Shown: positions 1-11,803, numbered from the stretch's first letter. The stretch is 64,000 bases of DNA from Paragorgia papillata (GCA_035771165.1 JAWNZC010000321.1:1525501-1589500), one strand, 5' to 3'. A program made the numbers and translations. Notes: generated from the letters alone by a model not told the origin.

Positions 1-2538
1 GACACGCCATCACCGACTTGGCTTTTTTACAGGCCTCTAATGTCCTTTCTGTGCTTGAAAAGTTTCCAGATAATTCAATGCCAACGTGTGGCCACGTTCT
101 TTTTTCCTTAATTGGAACAGCATACAATGTCCATTCTCTCGAACACTTGTTATACTTCTGCGTTGATTCTCCAAAGGTTACTACGGTTGTCTTCCCTGGG
201 TTAAATTCAAAACGCCACTTCGAGCTATACTTTTCTAAAGAGTATAACATTTCTTGCAGGCCTTTTACTCGTGTAGATAACAGCGTAATATCGTCAGCGA
301 CCGTAATAGGGTTACATAGAAGTTTATTTAACCAGAAATGTTCGTTACACTCGCTAAGAATTTTAGGCAAGTCATCATTAAAAATCATAAACAGCCAAGG
401 AGATAATACGCCACCCTGCCGTACACCTTGTAGAACCGGAAATTCTTCCGAAGCCACACCGTCTAGGAGGACTCGACTGCTAAGTTTACTGTACCAATTT
501 TGCAAGAGGCGCCAGGTTTTACCTTGGATACCCAAATTGTACATTTTATAGAAAAGGCCAGAAATCCATACAGTGCCGAAAGCCTTCGTTGAATCAAGAA
601 AACAACAATAAACTTTACTACCATTTTCTATGTTGTGCAAAATAGCTTCCTGTAGAGACATACTGGCATCGACGCAACTTTTCTCTTTCTGATAGGCATA
701 CTGGAGACAGTTTTGGAAAATTGTTTTCAGCAAAAAAAGGCATCCATCTGTTCAAAATTAGTCTTTCGAAGATCTTACCGATAACATTAAGTAATGTTAT
801 TCCTCTGTAATGGTCTTTATTAAGTCTATTTTTCTTATTGGTCTTAAAAAGAGAAATTATATCACCAACAGCTAGAGATTTAGGGATTATTTCTATACAT
901 CTGATGGCATTGAGTATCACAGTTATAACGTTAATAGCCGCATAACCACCGTGTTTGATGTGTTCATAGGTCAAACCATCGGGACCAGACGATTTTCCAT
1001 TTGGTAACTTTGCACATATTGCGCCAACTTCTTCAGTTGTAAAAGGTTCATCTAAAGCATCATAAACTGCATCTTGACTCTTAATTTCATATTCTTTTAC
1101 ACAGTTTTCAATATAGGCAGAAAATTCATCATCAAAATTTGGGTGAGCTTTGGGAGTATACAATTGGGAATAATGCTCTTTCCATACTTTACGAAGTTCC
1201 TCTGGATCATTTATGAAATTACCATAAATTTTTAAAGCGTTTGTTTGTAGTCCTCTTTCTTTCCGTTGATTGGACATCAAGCGTTGGAAACGCGCTATTG
1301 TCAACTTCAAATATATTTTCAAGCCTTTCATATTCTTTTGACTCAAATTCATAAGCTTTTCGTCTTAGCTCTCTTCTAAAATCTCGTTTTGCCTGTTTAT
1401 AATCTTTAAAAAATGGATTGTCAGAATTACGAGGGCGCCCGTGCTGAATCCAAAGTTTTCTGTAATAGCGACTATTTTCGTGAAAAGGTTTCAGTCCCTG
1501 TTTCCAAAATGGCTTGAGATAATGTTTAGATTTAGTTTTTGGAATACACTGTTCAGCGGATGAATGGAATACAGCTGTTATAGCTTTCATTAACTCTTCA
1601 ACTGGAGATAGATCTACAAGTTCAGATTCTTTGACGTTCAAATTGTTAAGACCAGTAGTAACTTTTGTTTGGTAATCATCCCTGATAGCAGGACAACATA
1701 TCTTTTTCCATGCAAAAAATACTCTAGGCTTTGGTTCTTTAAATATGTTTTCAGGACGTATTTCTAATGTACAGAAGATTGGTCGATGGTAAGACAGATT
1801 TCGACTATTGTCATCTCCAACATAGCATGATTTAATTAGATCGATATGATCTTCACTGATTAGTATGTGATCTACAGTCGTTTTCATGAGACCATTTGTA
1901 TTATAAAATGTTTCAACAGGCCCCGTGCAAAATGGTTGGGAGTTTACTGATATTAAGGCGAGTCTTTGCATCATACAAACGAAATGTTTACCTCTTTCAT
2001 TAACTTCTATAAAGCTTCTTGGACCTCCAAATGTACCTATATGGTAATTAAAGTCTCCAAGGACTATAAAAGAGCCTCGGTTGCAAAGTTGGTTGATGAC
2101 ATCTTCTAAATCTTCAGCAAAAGCTCTGTATATGCCAATAGGTAAATTAGACGAAGGCAGATATGCTCCTACAATGTAAAAATTCCGCTTATCAACAGTT
2201 CGAAGCCGTATGGCCATAATCCGATCATTGCCAAGGTCTTCCAATTTTTCAATATTAATATTCAATGTTTTTCTCCAAAGGATGGCTATGCCACCTTTGC
2301 CTCTTCGCCAAAGAGTATTTCCGTTTAAATCACCACTCGACCTTCCCCAGCCGGTAAAATCGTGATGCAATGATTGGAGAAACAACAGAGAATCAGGATA
2401 AAGCCAATGTTCTTGAATAACAAGGATATCACTATTGTTTAAACAGCGTTCGACATACGGTACATTACTTAGTAATCCGCTTGCATTTAGTGTTCCTATT
2501 CGAATATCTTTCGGAATTTGTATATTAATATTATTCAC
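1..2538 (-). pseudogene. Non-LTR retrotransposon ORF2 (APE endonuclease plus reverse transcriptase), frameshifted and cut by window edge
   Basis: This would nick target DNA and copy element RNA into it. Reading leftward, an EEP/APE-type endonuclease comes first: GDFNYH near 2,041-2,058, DHILIS near 1,855-1,873, SYHRPI near 1,778-1,796. The RT follows, with GKSSGPDG near 985, HYRGITLLN near 800, VRQGGVLSPW near 400-430 and VADD near 291-302, where Y/FADD is usual. The frame changes near 1,275-1,300 and again near 690-720, so it cannot encode one intact protein. No ATG is seen at the ORF2 start; the frame opens at a GTG (2,536-2,538) overlapping the ORF1 stop. The RT thumb and 3' end lie left of the window. 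The clade is not certain; it is an APE-bearing element and not an R2 type. Confidence 0.85.
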
Positions 2539-3278
2539 TTCTGTTGTTCTATTTTTTCTTGGTTAATTTTACCAAGTTTTTCTTTCGTGAGCCAGGGCTT
2601 ACATATAACAAATTTGGGCCAAAATCCTTCTTTTGAAATGGCTGAACTATTGGCCGCTTGCACGTTTAATTTAGCCGAAATTGTTCCTTTCCGTCGACTT
2701 TGAAACACTCTTAATTGGGTCGGGCGAATATTTCTATTTTCCAAATAATTCAGAATGATTTCAGTGGTTACATTATCCGCTATTCCGCTTAAGAAGAACC
2801 TTTTAATGTTCCTACGTTTTCACTGGACGCCGATAAATCCTTCGGCGTCGGTAGTCGGGATCGGTGGATTATCTACGTCGACGACGTCGTGTACTTCATA
2901 CTCTTGACAATTTTGCAAGCTGTCTTGATCTGGTTGAGAGCGCATAGAATTAGTATCCGAGGTTAAGGAATCTACATGAACAGGATAATTTTTCTTTGCT
3001 TGGACATTTGGTAAATTATTTTGTTTCGGGTGAGAGAGCCGAGAATTGGTATCCAAATTCGATCTGGCATTATCTAAATCAACAGCTGGATGTATTATTC
3101 CCTTCACAGCATTGGCGTTGCTTTTTTGAGATTTGTTATGATTTTGCTCGATTGGTCTAAAATTGCTGTTTAAGCTTGAATTGCCTGAAGTTAAATCGGC
3201 AGCGGGATTTGCATCAATACAACTGTTTTTTTGATCTAGAGTTTTTTGTCTTTTCAGAATAAAGTTCGCGATTTGCAT
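2535..3278 (-). pseudogene. Non-LTR retrotransposon ORF1 with one in-frame stop
   Basis: Two same-frame segments, 3,278-2,820 and 2,819-2,535, are separated only by a TGA at 2,820-2,822. Together they would be about 247 residues. The first part is polar and rich in Asn, Ser and Asp (low complexity). The second is compact and basic (around IRPTQLRVFQSRRKG), consistent with a nucleic-acid-binding ORF1. It lies directly upstream of the endonuclease ORF2 and its stop codon overlaps the start of the ORF2 frame, which ties the two to one element. No CCHC knuckle or clear RRM is visible, so the role as RNA chaperone or particle protein is by position only. Confidence 0.6.
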
Positions 3279-3396
3279 AAGGAATGTTGTCCCGTAGAAA
3301 TGTTGCCAGAATGTTGCTAGAATGTAATTACCACGCCTCCTGAGAAAACACCAGCTGCAGTGACTGAGAGTTGCAGCGACTTGTCAAAAAAAGGGT

Positions 3397-4931
3397 GTGA
3401 AACCGCGACAGCCTGCTATTACTTTCCCCAAAAACTCGGCTGGTAGACACTTTGGTGCTCATTGGTATACACACTTCTCCTGGATAGAGTACAGCAAACT
3501 AGATGCTGTATTCTGTCAACCGTGTCGGCTTTTTGGAGGACCAACAACAGAAGCCACATTTTCTACAAAAGGACTCTGTGACTGGAAGAAATTTGGAGAC
3601 AAGTGTAGAAAACACGAAAGTTCTGCATGTCACGCAGCAGCTGCTGAAACTCAAAAATTCTGGGTCACGCATAAAAAAGTAGGCACAGTTGATCAGCAAC
3701 TTGATCCCAATTTTCGAAATGAGAAATTCATCAATGATAATCAGAAACATTTAATGACAGTTCTTGATGTTTTAATTTTTTTTGCCAAACAGGAAATTCC
3801 TCTTCGAGGAGATGACGAATCTGATCAGTCGTTTAATAGAGGAAACTTCCTTGAAATAATAGAACTTTTAGGAAAATACGATACTAACATAACGAAAAGG
3901 ATCGAGATTCTTCCAAATAATGCAAAATTGTTAAGTCCAGATATTCAAAACGATTTACTTAAATCAGCCAATTCGGTGTTTCTTACGCATGTTAAACATG
4001 AGGTTGAAAAGGCGTCTTGTTATGCTATTCTAGCTGACGAGGTGAAAGATTCGTCTAAGAAGGAGTTATTAGGTGCTTCTTTGCGATATCTCCATGACAG
4101 AGATATTAGAGAAAGAGCTATCGGGTTTATCGAGTTGAAGGACATGAGTGCAAATACTATCTCTGAGAAACTCATAAAGCTCCTTGAGCCTTTTGAGCTT
4201 GATCCTTTGAAATGTGTAGGGCAAGGTTACGATGGAGCTAGTGTCATGTCAGGCATACACGGAGGTGTTCAGGCTCTGATGAAAGAAGCCGGCTATCGCA
4301 ATGCTACATATGGTTGATCAATTTCGACTTTGATAAAGTAATAGAATATGCTACGGATTTGTCTGATAAATTTGCAATCGAACATTTCAATGTAAGAAGC
4401 ACAAACAACAACGGCGTATTCCAGAAAGGTTAAGAAATTATTATCTAACTAGCTCTGTTGCATGGACACTCAAACGCTTCTAATTTTGAAGAGCTCTCAG
4501 TTCTGCGCGATCTTGGCAGAACTGGATGCCCGCTTTGGTGCAGATCAGTCTGAGAGCTGCTATTTGTTGCTTACCAAGTTCTCAGAACTTTCTTGACAAA
4601 CAAGAACTGAATACACTGTTAGAACTGTATTCACTAGAAATAAAAGAGTGTGAAATAGACGTTTTCAGTTTCTTTATTGCTCGACAAGATACATCAAAGC
4701 TAGATACTTTGATCGATGTACTAGATGTCATTGACAAAGCTATTTTCCCAACTATATACAATCTATACGAGATTCTTGTTACTATCCCTCAAACATCGCT
4801 CGAAGATGACCACTGTACGTTTGAATAATCTAGCACTGTTGTCTATTGAAAAAGATATCACGGATGCTCTTTGCTACAGTGATATAATTGAACACTTTAA
4901 GTGTATGAAGCACCACCGCCTTATTCTGTAA
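3397..4931 (+). pseudogene. hAT-type transposase relative (ZMYM1/DUF4371-like), decayed
   Basis: The 306-codon ORF from 3,397 carries a TTF-type zinc-finger region (WIEYSKLDAVFCQPCRLFGG, then a Cys/His pair) and a DUF4371-like RNase H-fold stretch with CYAILADEVKDSS and GQGYDGASVMSG. It stops at 4,318-4,320. Downstream pieces in other frames match the end of the same family: VIEYATDLSDKF near 4,340, the leucine-rich LELYSLEIKECEID stretch near 4,620-4,660, the LVTIPQTS dimerisation segment near 4,780-4,800, and LNNLALLSIEKDITDA near 4,820-4,870. The middle between GQGYDGAS and the dimerisation region is missing, so this is a dead copy. The upstream boundary is uncertain and the start at 3,397 is not an ATG. 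Terminal inverted repeats were not identified. Confidence 0.75.
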
Positions 4932-6399
4932 ATTACCTGGACTTGTCTAGTTTTCTTGTTAAATGTAGTAAAATGAAATGTAATTCTACTTCATTACGTT
5001 TGGTAGAATACAATTCTAGTCTGTCGATTAAAATAATAATCTTAAATTAGTTGAACTGAATCAACTGATAAAGAATATAACTTCGCATAATCTGAGGTTG
5101 TAGTTTCATAACTTTTATTTTCAGAAATATATATATATTTAACAGTTATACCATGAGCTCATAGCCAACGAGGCGCTTCGCCGAGTTGGCTATTAGTTCG
5201 TATACAACGAGAGCGAATGGTATAACTGTTTTATTATATAGCCAAGCACTGTACAAGAGACAAAATTACAGCGAAATGTTTGAAACAACAAACTTCCGGC
5301 ATGGGCAACTAATACTTCCGCCATGCGTAATGATGCATTCACATAGTTTCTCGACTGAGCTGTTCGGTAAACAGCTTCAAAATGTTGTATAAATGTTGCT
5401 CGAGAGGCGAAAAATGTGTTAAGAGATCAACAAAAAAGATTAAAAGGTACCTTTATTAAGTCAAAAGGTGGGTCAGTTAAACATATTAGCGTTGCTGTCG
5501 TGAAAAATGTTTTGATTTCATGCAAAAATGAAACTGAAACACCTTCGGCAGTGAAACTAAATTACTTAGTTGGTTGTTTTTGAAAAAGAACATGCTTTTT
5601 ACTACTCCAAATGCTTATCTAAATAAAAAAAGTCTCTTTACTGGTGATCTCCTACGAAATGTGTGTTGTAAGCTTGATGTTAACCGTGAGTTTCTTTGTT
5701 TGGCAACAAATTAACATCAACCCGTTAATTTAGTCGGGTTTTTGAAGTAAAAAGACGTAATTTTTAGGTGAATTTTACCATTTAACATGCTAAATTGTGT
5801 ATTTGTTAATGTATTTTTACACAATGTTGTTTTTTTATACATTGGTTTGAGGGTGTTGATGATTTTTCTGTATAAAAATCCGTCAATTCCAACTCTTTTC
5901 GGCAGTTTAAAAAAACATGCCGCCATCTTGTTTTTCTTCTACTAGTAGGATATGAGCTGATAGCCTGGTAGTAGGGAACCAATCAGATTACGCAAAAGCT
6001 CATATCCGATAGCATGCTATATAATAAATATACATAGATAGATAGATATTTCTAATAATAACGTTTCCTAATTGTCCTTGGTTTACTATGAGTTAGTAGA
6101 GTTGCCGTATGTAAATAAGATTAAAGAAAAATAAAGTTTGGTTATTATATAAATAAATGTTGAGGATTTCAACGGTCGTCCCGATGTTCAGTTGTTCTGC
6201 ATGAGTCACATGACTTGTGCAATAATTTATTAACTTAGCTTTTACGAAATTTATGCAACTTTTGTACCTCGTCACCTGCCCCCCCCCCAAAATAGAACTT
6301 GCCCCCCCCGGATTTCTTAGTCTAGCTGCCTGAAACCGACTCTCGAGGATAAAAAATCTTTGCTCGGAGTTTAATCTGCCGTCTTTCGAAAGTCATCAT
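4932..6399. other. No gene seen; AT-rich with short hairpins and C-runs
   Basis: I see no exon in this stretch. It holds the nested hairpin listed at 5,141-5,230. A second inverted pair (GGATATGAGCT at 5,948-5,958 and AGCTCATATCC at 5,996-6,006) may mark the other end of a degraded small element. Two C-runs lie at about 6,281 and 6,302. Confidence 0.4.
5141..5230. repeat. Nested hairpin, MITE-end-like
   Basis: AACAGTTATACCA (5,141-5,153) is mirrored by TGGTATAACTGTT (5,218-5,230). Inside it, ATAGCCAAC (5,161-5,169) pairs with GTTGGCTAT (5,185-5,193) around a GGCGCTTCGCC core. This resembles the structured end of a small DNA transposon. Confidence 0.6.
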
Positions 6400-9167
6400 A
6401 TGGTCCGGTATTCAGTAAAAGCAGCAATGACAAGGATTTATGTGCGAATGTGCAGAATACTTGTGAAATTATTTAGATCACCGAGGATGATTCTAAACCA
6501 CTACTTTTACTCCGTTTTCGTGCCTCCTGTTAATTCTGATGAACATCTCCTTTTAGACCACGCTGAAAACTCTTCAACTGTGATTTCTGATATATCTCTA
6601 ACAGATGCTGAGGTTTATGATACTCTTAGAACGCTTAATGAAAACAAAGCCACTGGAGCCGATAAGATTCCTGCAAAACTTCTGAAACACTGTGCTTTGT
6701 GCATTTGTCCATCTTTATGTGCACTTTTCAACAAAAGCTTGTCTGTGGCTAAATTACCGTCCGAGTGGAAGCTATCCAACATCACCCCGATTTCGAAAGG
6801 AAGCAAAGCTGGCGAGGCCACCAACTACAGACCAATCTCACTCCTGTCACAGGTTTCTAAAGTGCTTGAGCGTTGCATCTTTAACAAGCTTATTGATCAT
6901 GTGTCAAGTCAACTCCACCAACTTCAATTTGGGTTTCTCAAGGGAAAGTCGACAACATCTCAACTACTACACGTTCTGCACGATATCGGCAACATGTTAG
7001 ACAACAGATGCCAAGTGGATGCTATTTACCCCGATTTTGCCAAAGCTTTCGACAAGGTCAGTCAGTCTGCTGCTTATGAAACTTTATCGATTTGGTAAAA
7101 GAGGTAACCTTCTGCGGTGGTTTGAAGACTATCTTTCTGGGCGATACCAGAGAGTTACTGTACTTGGCGAGAGCTCTGATAAACGTCCTGTCTTGTCTGG
7201 AGTGCCTCAGGGACCTCTTCTTTTCCTAATTTATGTTAACGATCTCCCAGACTCCGTCTCAAGTAGATCATCTTTGGCCATGTTTGCAGACGACACATAG
7301 AAATAATAGACCTAGAATGCGGGCTCCTATCTCCTGTCAGTCAAAAAATTGTCGCCACAAAATGGCGGATTTATAAGGGCAAAAGGAACTCGCCCTAGGA
7401 CTTTTTAACAGTTTTTTACACGGCCGCGGTTGGTAACCGGTGTGGAGTGGACGATGGATGTATTTTAGCACTGAATTTCTTTGTTGTTTACGCCGGGAAA
7501 TTTACTGGATTAGTGAATTTAAAGATAAAGGCATGTGAAGTGCAATATCCTTCGCCAAAACATTTCGAACATCAAACTCTGGATGTCAAACTCTGGATGT
7601 AGAAATGGCGACGATAGCGGCCTTTTAATACGAATGGTTTTAGTGTTTTTACTGTTTTACATTATATTTGAATGATTCCCACTTGCCAATCTGTATGTGA
7701 TTTATACTGAATGTGGAGGATTAATCCAGGAGACAGTAAGTGTTTTGTTCTTTTTTATCCAATCTAATAGGGATTTCTAGCTTGTGATTTTTGAAATATA
7801 AAATATGTTTAGGCACCTGTCATACTTTTTATACATCAGTCTTTTCGACATCTATTTATATTGACATTATAAATCCGTGTTTTTCTTAAGATTTTCTCCT
7901 AGTTTCCATTACGTATTTGATTGTTTTCTTTCCTTTTCTTTTAAACGGGCTTTGATGCAGACAATTTCTGAGTTTCAAGTTTAGCACGAGTCTTTTTTTT
8001 TTTTGCTTTTTGTAATTGTGGTGAATTGATCGAAATATAATTTTGAACTTATAGTTTTTAGTACGTTTAATAAAGCAAGTGTCTTGCAAATTGTTTTATT
8101 TTATGCTAATGTGTATGTGGCTGATTTGTTGTCATGCATGTATCCAATTTATCCCTATGAAACGTCCTCCAATTCTTTATTTTGAGAGGTGATCATTCCC
8201 ACCCCTTGCAAAATTCAAAATGGCGGATCTATAAGGGCAAAATAAAATTTAATTTGGACACCTGTCACGTGACAGAGCACGCATTCTAGGTCTATTATTT
8301 CTATGAGACGACACCAAGTGTTATCGCGCGGTTAAAACGATTAGGGATGGCGATGGTCTTCAGATTGACCTTGACAACATCGTTAAATGGTGCAGTGAAT
8401 GGAAGATGAAGTTAAACAATTCCAAATGTGGGGTCCTAAATATCTCGAGAAACCTTCAGCTTATCACCATCCAATACAAGCTTCTTGAGACTTCCATCAA
8501 AAGTACAGGAAGTCAAAAAGACCTGGGAATTATTGTTGCCAGCGACCTCAAATGGAACCAGCAAGTGGCCATAGTCCGAAGCACATTAGCATACTGTAGC
8601 CAAGTGTGGGCACCTCATACGGTTAAGAACATCCAGATAATCGAACGTGTGCAAAGACGAGCTACTAAATTTATTCTATCACCGCCCTATCAAACTAACG
8701 TCTCGTATAAGGAAAGACTCTGTTTAATTGCTATCCTCCCTCTCTGTTACTGGTATGAATATTTGGATCTAGTCTTCCTCTACAAATCTATCCAGATTGG
8801 AACTGACAATAATATCTCTGTTAAAAAATCTATTAGAGTAACCAGGAATTCAAATCCTTCAAATGGCCTTATGCCAGAAGAAATTAAATGTAGAACTGTA
8901 ACTTTTCAAAACAGTTACTACTTGCGGGCACCTCGAGTCTGGAACACTTCACCTAGAACCATCAGAGACATCTCAAAATCTCTAAAATCTTTCAAAAAGG
9001 AATTATTCAACCACTATCTAGAACTAACTAATCACGTTTACGATCCTGACAATCCAAGAACATTCAAGTCCTTATGTGTTAAATGCCATTCAACACCTTA
9101 TGTGTTAAATGCCATTCATCTCGACCAATGTCTAGCTTATTGGCAAGATCGTGTTGCTAGGACATGA
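6400..9167 (+). pseudogene. CR1-like non-LTR reverse transcriptase, split by a DNA transposon
   Basis: RT motifs appear in order: NENKATGADKIPAKLL near 6,640-6,690, NYRPISLL near 6,822-6,846, DFAKAFDKV near 7,031-7,058, GVPQG near 7,199-7,213, then FADDT at 7,284-7,298. The catalytic motif is interrupted by the element at 7,296-8,305, and reading resumes in frame at 8,314 with TKCYRAV. The C-terminal region runs to the stop after 9,167 (RVQRRATKFIL, LRAPRVWNTSPRTI). Further damage: a frameshift near 7,060-7,080, loss of the usual SILG after PQG, and an internal deletion near 8,570 joining DLKWNQQ to STLAYCSQVW. The endonuclease is absent (5' truncation). A short ATT-rich tail near 9,205-9,230 fits a CR1/L2-like 3' end. 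Confidence 0.85.
7296..8305. mobile_element. Non-autonomous P-like (or hAT-like) DNA transposon, 8-bp target duplication
   Basis: The ends are inverted repeats starting CATAGAAATAATAGACCTAG at 7,296 and its complement ending at 8,305. Twenty-six bases are perfect and about 31 match with one mismatch. The flanks carry AGACGACA at 7,288-7,295 and 8,306-8,313, an exact 8-bp duplication, and removing one copy plus the element restores the RT frame. A 31-bp inverted repeat starting CA with an 8-bp duplication is the P-superfamily pattern; hAT elements also make 8-bp duplications but usually have shorter ends. A subterminal direct repeat (AAAATGGCGGAT..ATAAGGGCAAAA) occurs near 7,361-7,385 and 8,217-8,242. 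No transposase ORF is present. Confidence 0.85.
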
Positions 9168-9221
9168 CTTGACAGATAATTCACTGTAACTTTTATTATA
9201 TAATTATAGTTATTATTATTA

Positions 9222-9681
9222 TTATAATAATATACATGAAAAAATATCTCGACTGTGATTGGCTGATTCCAGTGCAGTTAATCCCGAACAATAGTGCAGA
9301 ATTGTGTTATCACAGTGCAAAAATCTGTAATCACAGTGCAAAAATCTGTAATCACAGTGCAAAAATCTGTAATCACTAAGAACCAATCAAATCGATTGTA
9401 CAGCGGATTTTCCCCGACACAAAACAAACAAAGATGGCGGCCAAGATTCGGCGGTTTTGGGGATAATTTGTCAAATTTGAAGCTAGTTATGCTTTAATAT
9501 TCCCAAGTGAAGTACCTACAAGAAGACCAGAAGCGTCTTTATGCCTCGAGTAAACTTTTTCAAGTAGTAAAGGAGGCGAAGCGTTTTTTAACAAATAAAT
9601 ATGCGAGGAGTGGACGGCTAAACACGTACGTTAAAATGTTAGTACAGTTGTTTTGAACATTTTTTCATGTATATTATTAAT
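9222..9681. mobile_element. Small MITE-like element with inverted ends
   Basis: AATAATATACATGAAAAAAT near 9,222-9,242 is mirrored by ATTTTTTCATGTATATTATT near 9,658-9,677. The interval is about 450 bp, holds no recognisable gene, and contains the 21-bp tandem repeat. The target duplication was not resolved because the flanks are AT-rich. Confidence 0.6.
9308..9376. repeat. 21-bp tandem repeat, about 3.3 copies
   Basis: The unit ATCACAGTGCAAAAATCTGT plus one base is repeated without visible mismatch. It lies inside the small MITE-like element, so it is probably a subterminal or internal array of that element. Confidence 0.85.
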
Positions 9682-9684
9682 AAG

Positions 9685-9830
9685 TAATAGCATGGTTTCT
9701 CGTGCAATTTGGAAAAACATGCACTCGTGAGTTTTTCAAATACTTCAAATAGCAGTATTTTGACAGTATTTGAAAAACTCACTCGTGCATGTTTTTTTCC
9801 AAATTGCACTCGAAACCATGCTATTACCTA
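9685..9830. repeat. Long palindrome (foldback) with about 60-bp arms
   Basis: The left arm begins TAATAGCATGGTTTCTCGTG and the right arm ends with its near-exact complement; a loop of about 20-25 bases lies around 9,750-9,770. The arms differ by only a few bases. The right arm abuts a large ATT/TTG microsatellite. Confidence 0.85.
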
Positions 9831-9832
9831 TA

Positions 9833-9833
<1 letters not shown>

Positions 9834-9882
<49 letters not shown>

Positions 9883-9927
9883 CGTTTTGGTTATCGTATT
9901 ATTATTGTTATTGTTTTTGTTATTATT

Positions 9928-9993
<66 letters not shown>

Positions 9994-10006
9994 ATTATTA
10001 TTGATA

Positions 10007-10041
<35 letters not shown>

Positions 10042-10262
10042 CGTTTTCGTTTTGGTTATCGTATTATTATTATTGTTTTTGTTATTATTATTGTTGTTGT
10101 TGTTGTTGTTGTTATTATTATTGTTGTCATTAATATAATTCACTGTATATGTGTATATATATATATATAGTATGGGACCCCGTTATTGGAGACTAGTCTC
10201 TGTGGTCAGTTCCTGCCTTTGTCTTTGTAATATCATTTGTGTATTGTCATTGGCGAAACTTG

Positions 10263-10293
<31 letters not shown>

Positions 10294-10312
10294 ATACATA
10301 CATAAATAAATG
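9834..10312. repeat. Compound microsatellites (ATT)n, (TTG)n, (AT)n, (AAAT)n
   Basis: ATT runs near 9,834-9,883 and 10,005-10,041, a TTG run near 9,928-9,993 with a shorter one near 10,092-10,112, an AT run near 10,150-10,170, and an AAAT/AAATA run near 10,262-10,312. The long Tyr, Ile, Val, Leu or Asn homopolymer ORFs here are repeat artefacts. Confidence 0.95.
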
Positions 10313-11094
10313 GTAATTTGGAGAGCACATAGGTACGACAGCGCGAGTGAGTACGAGTTTGGAATTTTATATTGTTCAGTTAGTTCAGATAAAAAATAGT
10401 TGTGAGAAATTTAATACCATTAACGCGAGTATCACATTTCGAATTTAGTCAATTTGCAAACTCGAGGTTGTACATAATTATATATATTTATTTTCCAGTT
10501 TCAAAGCGAAAAATCTCAAAGAACATAGAGTGGTAGATAAACCTCTCGGAAACGCCGTTAAAATGTGTTCCTCAACGACTATATTTATAGTGGCTAATAT
10601 TATATTTCAGTCACACAACTAAGATAACAATGCAGACTGCAGAGTGACAAGGAAAATAAACGGCCAAAAATTGTCAACAAAAAATAAAAAAGCTGCGCGG
10701 AAAATCGTATGAACGTTATATTTTAAGCATGTCGTTTTTCCTGATATAAAAATATACATATATCTACGCCAAATAATAAAATATACGTGTAGAACTGAAA
10801 AGCTAGAACGCTTCAGCCATGTAATTTCTTTGGCAAGCTTTTAATTTCACTTTTAACTATGCTTTGTCACATCATATTAGGTGATTTCGACTTAGGAAAA
10901 ACCTGACAGACTGCATGCGGATTATAGTAAACTTTTCATGTAACACAATTTTAAGTAGAATGACTAAAAAATCTACAAATTAAACACCGTTCATTTATGA
11001 AGACTGAGTATAAAGAAAGTTATATTTACATTTAATTCATGATTTGTTGCTTTGACGGGCGTATTTGTGCGGCCAGACACGGCGTTAAAAATAT
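10313..11094. other. No gene seen; AT-rich spacer
   Basis: No ORF or repeat with recognisable structure was found here apart from short AT runs (for example near 10,478-10,490 and 10,745-10,760). Confidence 0.4.
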
Positions 11095-11803
11095 CTATGT
11101 GAGAAAAGTAGAAGTAGACTTCCACATATTTTCAAAATCAAATTCCTTAAAGCTACGGTTACACACACCGATTTGTGTCGCAAGGTATTGCGAGATAAAT
11201 CGGTCACCCGGCTACACACATCAATTTGTGTTGAAGAAAAATCAAGTTTAAAAATAAACCAAGGATGGGCGGAGCTTGAAGAAATTTGGCGTGATTGCAA
11301 CACAAATAGGCGACAGGTATGTTACACTTGTCGATTTGTGCGGCGTTGCAAATTTTCAGCAACGCATAAATCGGTGTCGCCTGGGTATGTTACACACACC
11401 GATTTATCTCGCAATGCCGTTGCGACACAAATTGGCAATCATAAATCGGTGCGTGTAACTGTAGCTTAAGATTCTCGTAGCTGTTGCCACACAACACTGA
11501 ACCATCCGAACGTTTGCAAAGACGTTTGTGGGCTGATTTCATCTCGTCCGCAATGGATGACATAACAGATGAAGGACACTGTTTGTAACTAGAATTATTG
11601 TTTTCTTCTAAATTCCAGTCAACAAAAACTCGTGGATTACAGGAAGCTGAGTCGTGTTTGTCTCTTCCTGTGGTTTTGGTAGAAGAAACTGCGCGGGAGC
11701 TTCTGCTGTTGTTACTTCTTGAACTTCTTATATAAGCGGCTTGGAAAGTTAGCTTCTTAATTACCGCAATACCTGATTTCACTAGTTTAGCTTGAGCTGG
11801 TCG
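11095..11803 (-). CDS. Unrecognised ORF, interrupted by a TTAA MITE
   Basis: The minus frame is open from 11,803 to the MITE at 11,469. The stretch 11,782-11,470 reads as mixed-composition protein: a Ser/Arg/Asn-rich start, then VFVDWNLEENN, ADEMKSAHKRLCKRSDG and GNSYENL. Across the MITE, a single TTAA joins the same frame to about 19 further codons (KEFDFENMWKSTSTF) ending at TAG 11,095-11,097. That read-through suggests the DNA was coding, or part of another element's ORF, before the insertion. No ATG or convincing splice phase links it to the TPR exon at 14,553. I do not recognise the family. Confidence 0.3.
11147..11469. mobile_element. MITE flanked by TTAA, with repeated internal motifs
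   Basis: TTAA occurs at 11,147-11,150 and 11,466-11,469. Next to them, GCTACGGTTACACACACCGA and the mirrored GCTACAGTTACACGCACCGA form inverted ends, with one extra A on the left. Internally the motif ACACACCGATTTGTGTCGCA and its complement recur at least four times. TTAA duplication fits piggyBac or Kolobok-type mobilisation. There is no transposase. Confidence 0.7.

Noticed and set aside
18..551. 177-codon plus-strand ORF
   Set aside because: It is antisense to the RT, whose motifs are clear on the minus strand.
9709..10170. Long ORFs of Tyr, Ile, Val, Leu or Asn on both strands
   Set aside because: They are translations of ATT/TTG microsatellites in every frame.
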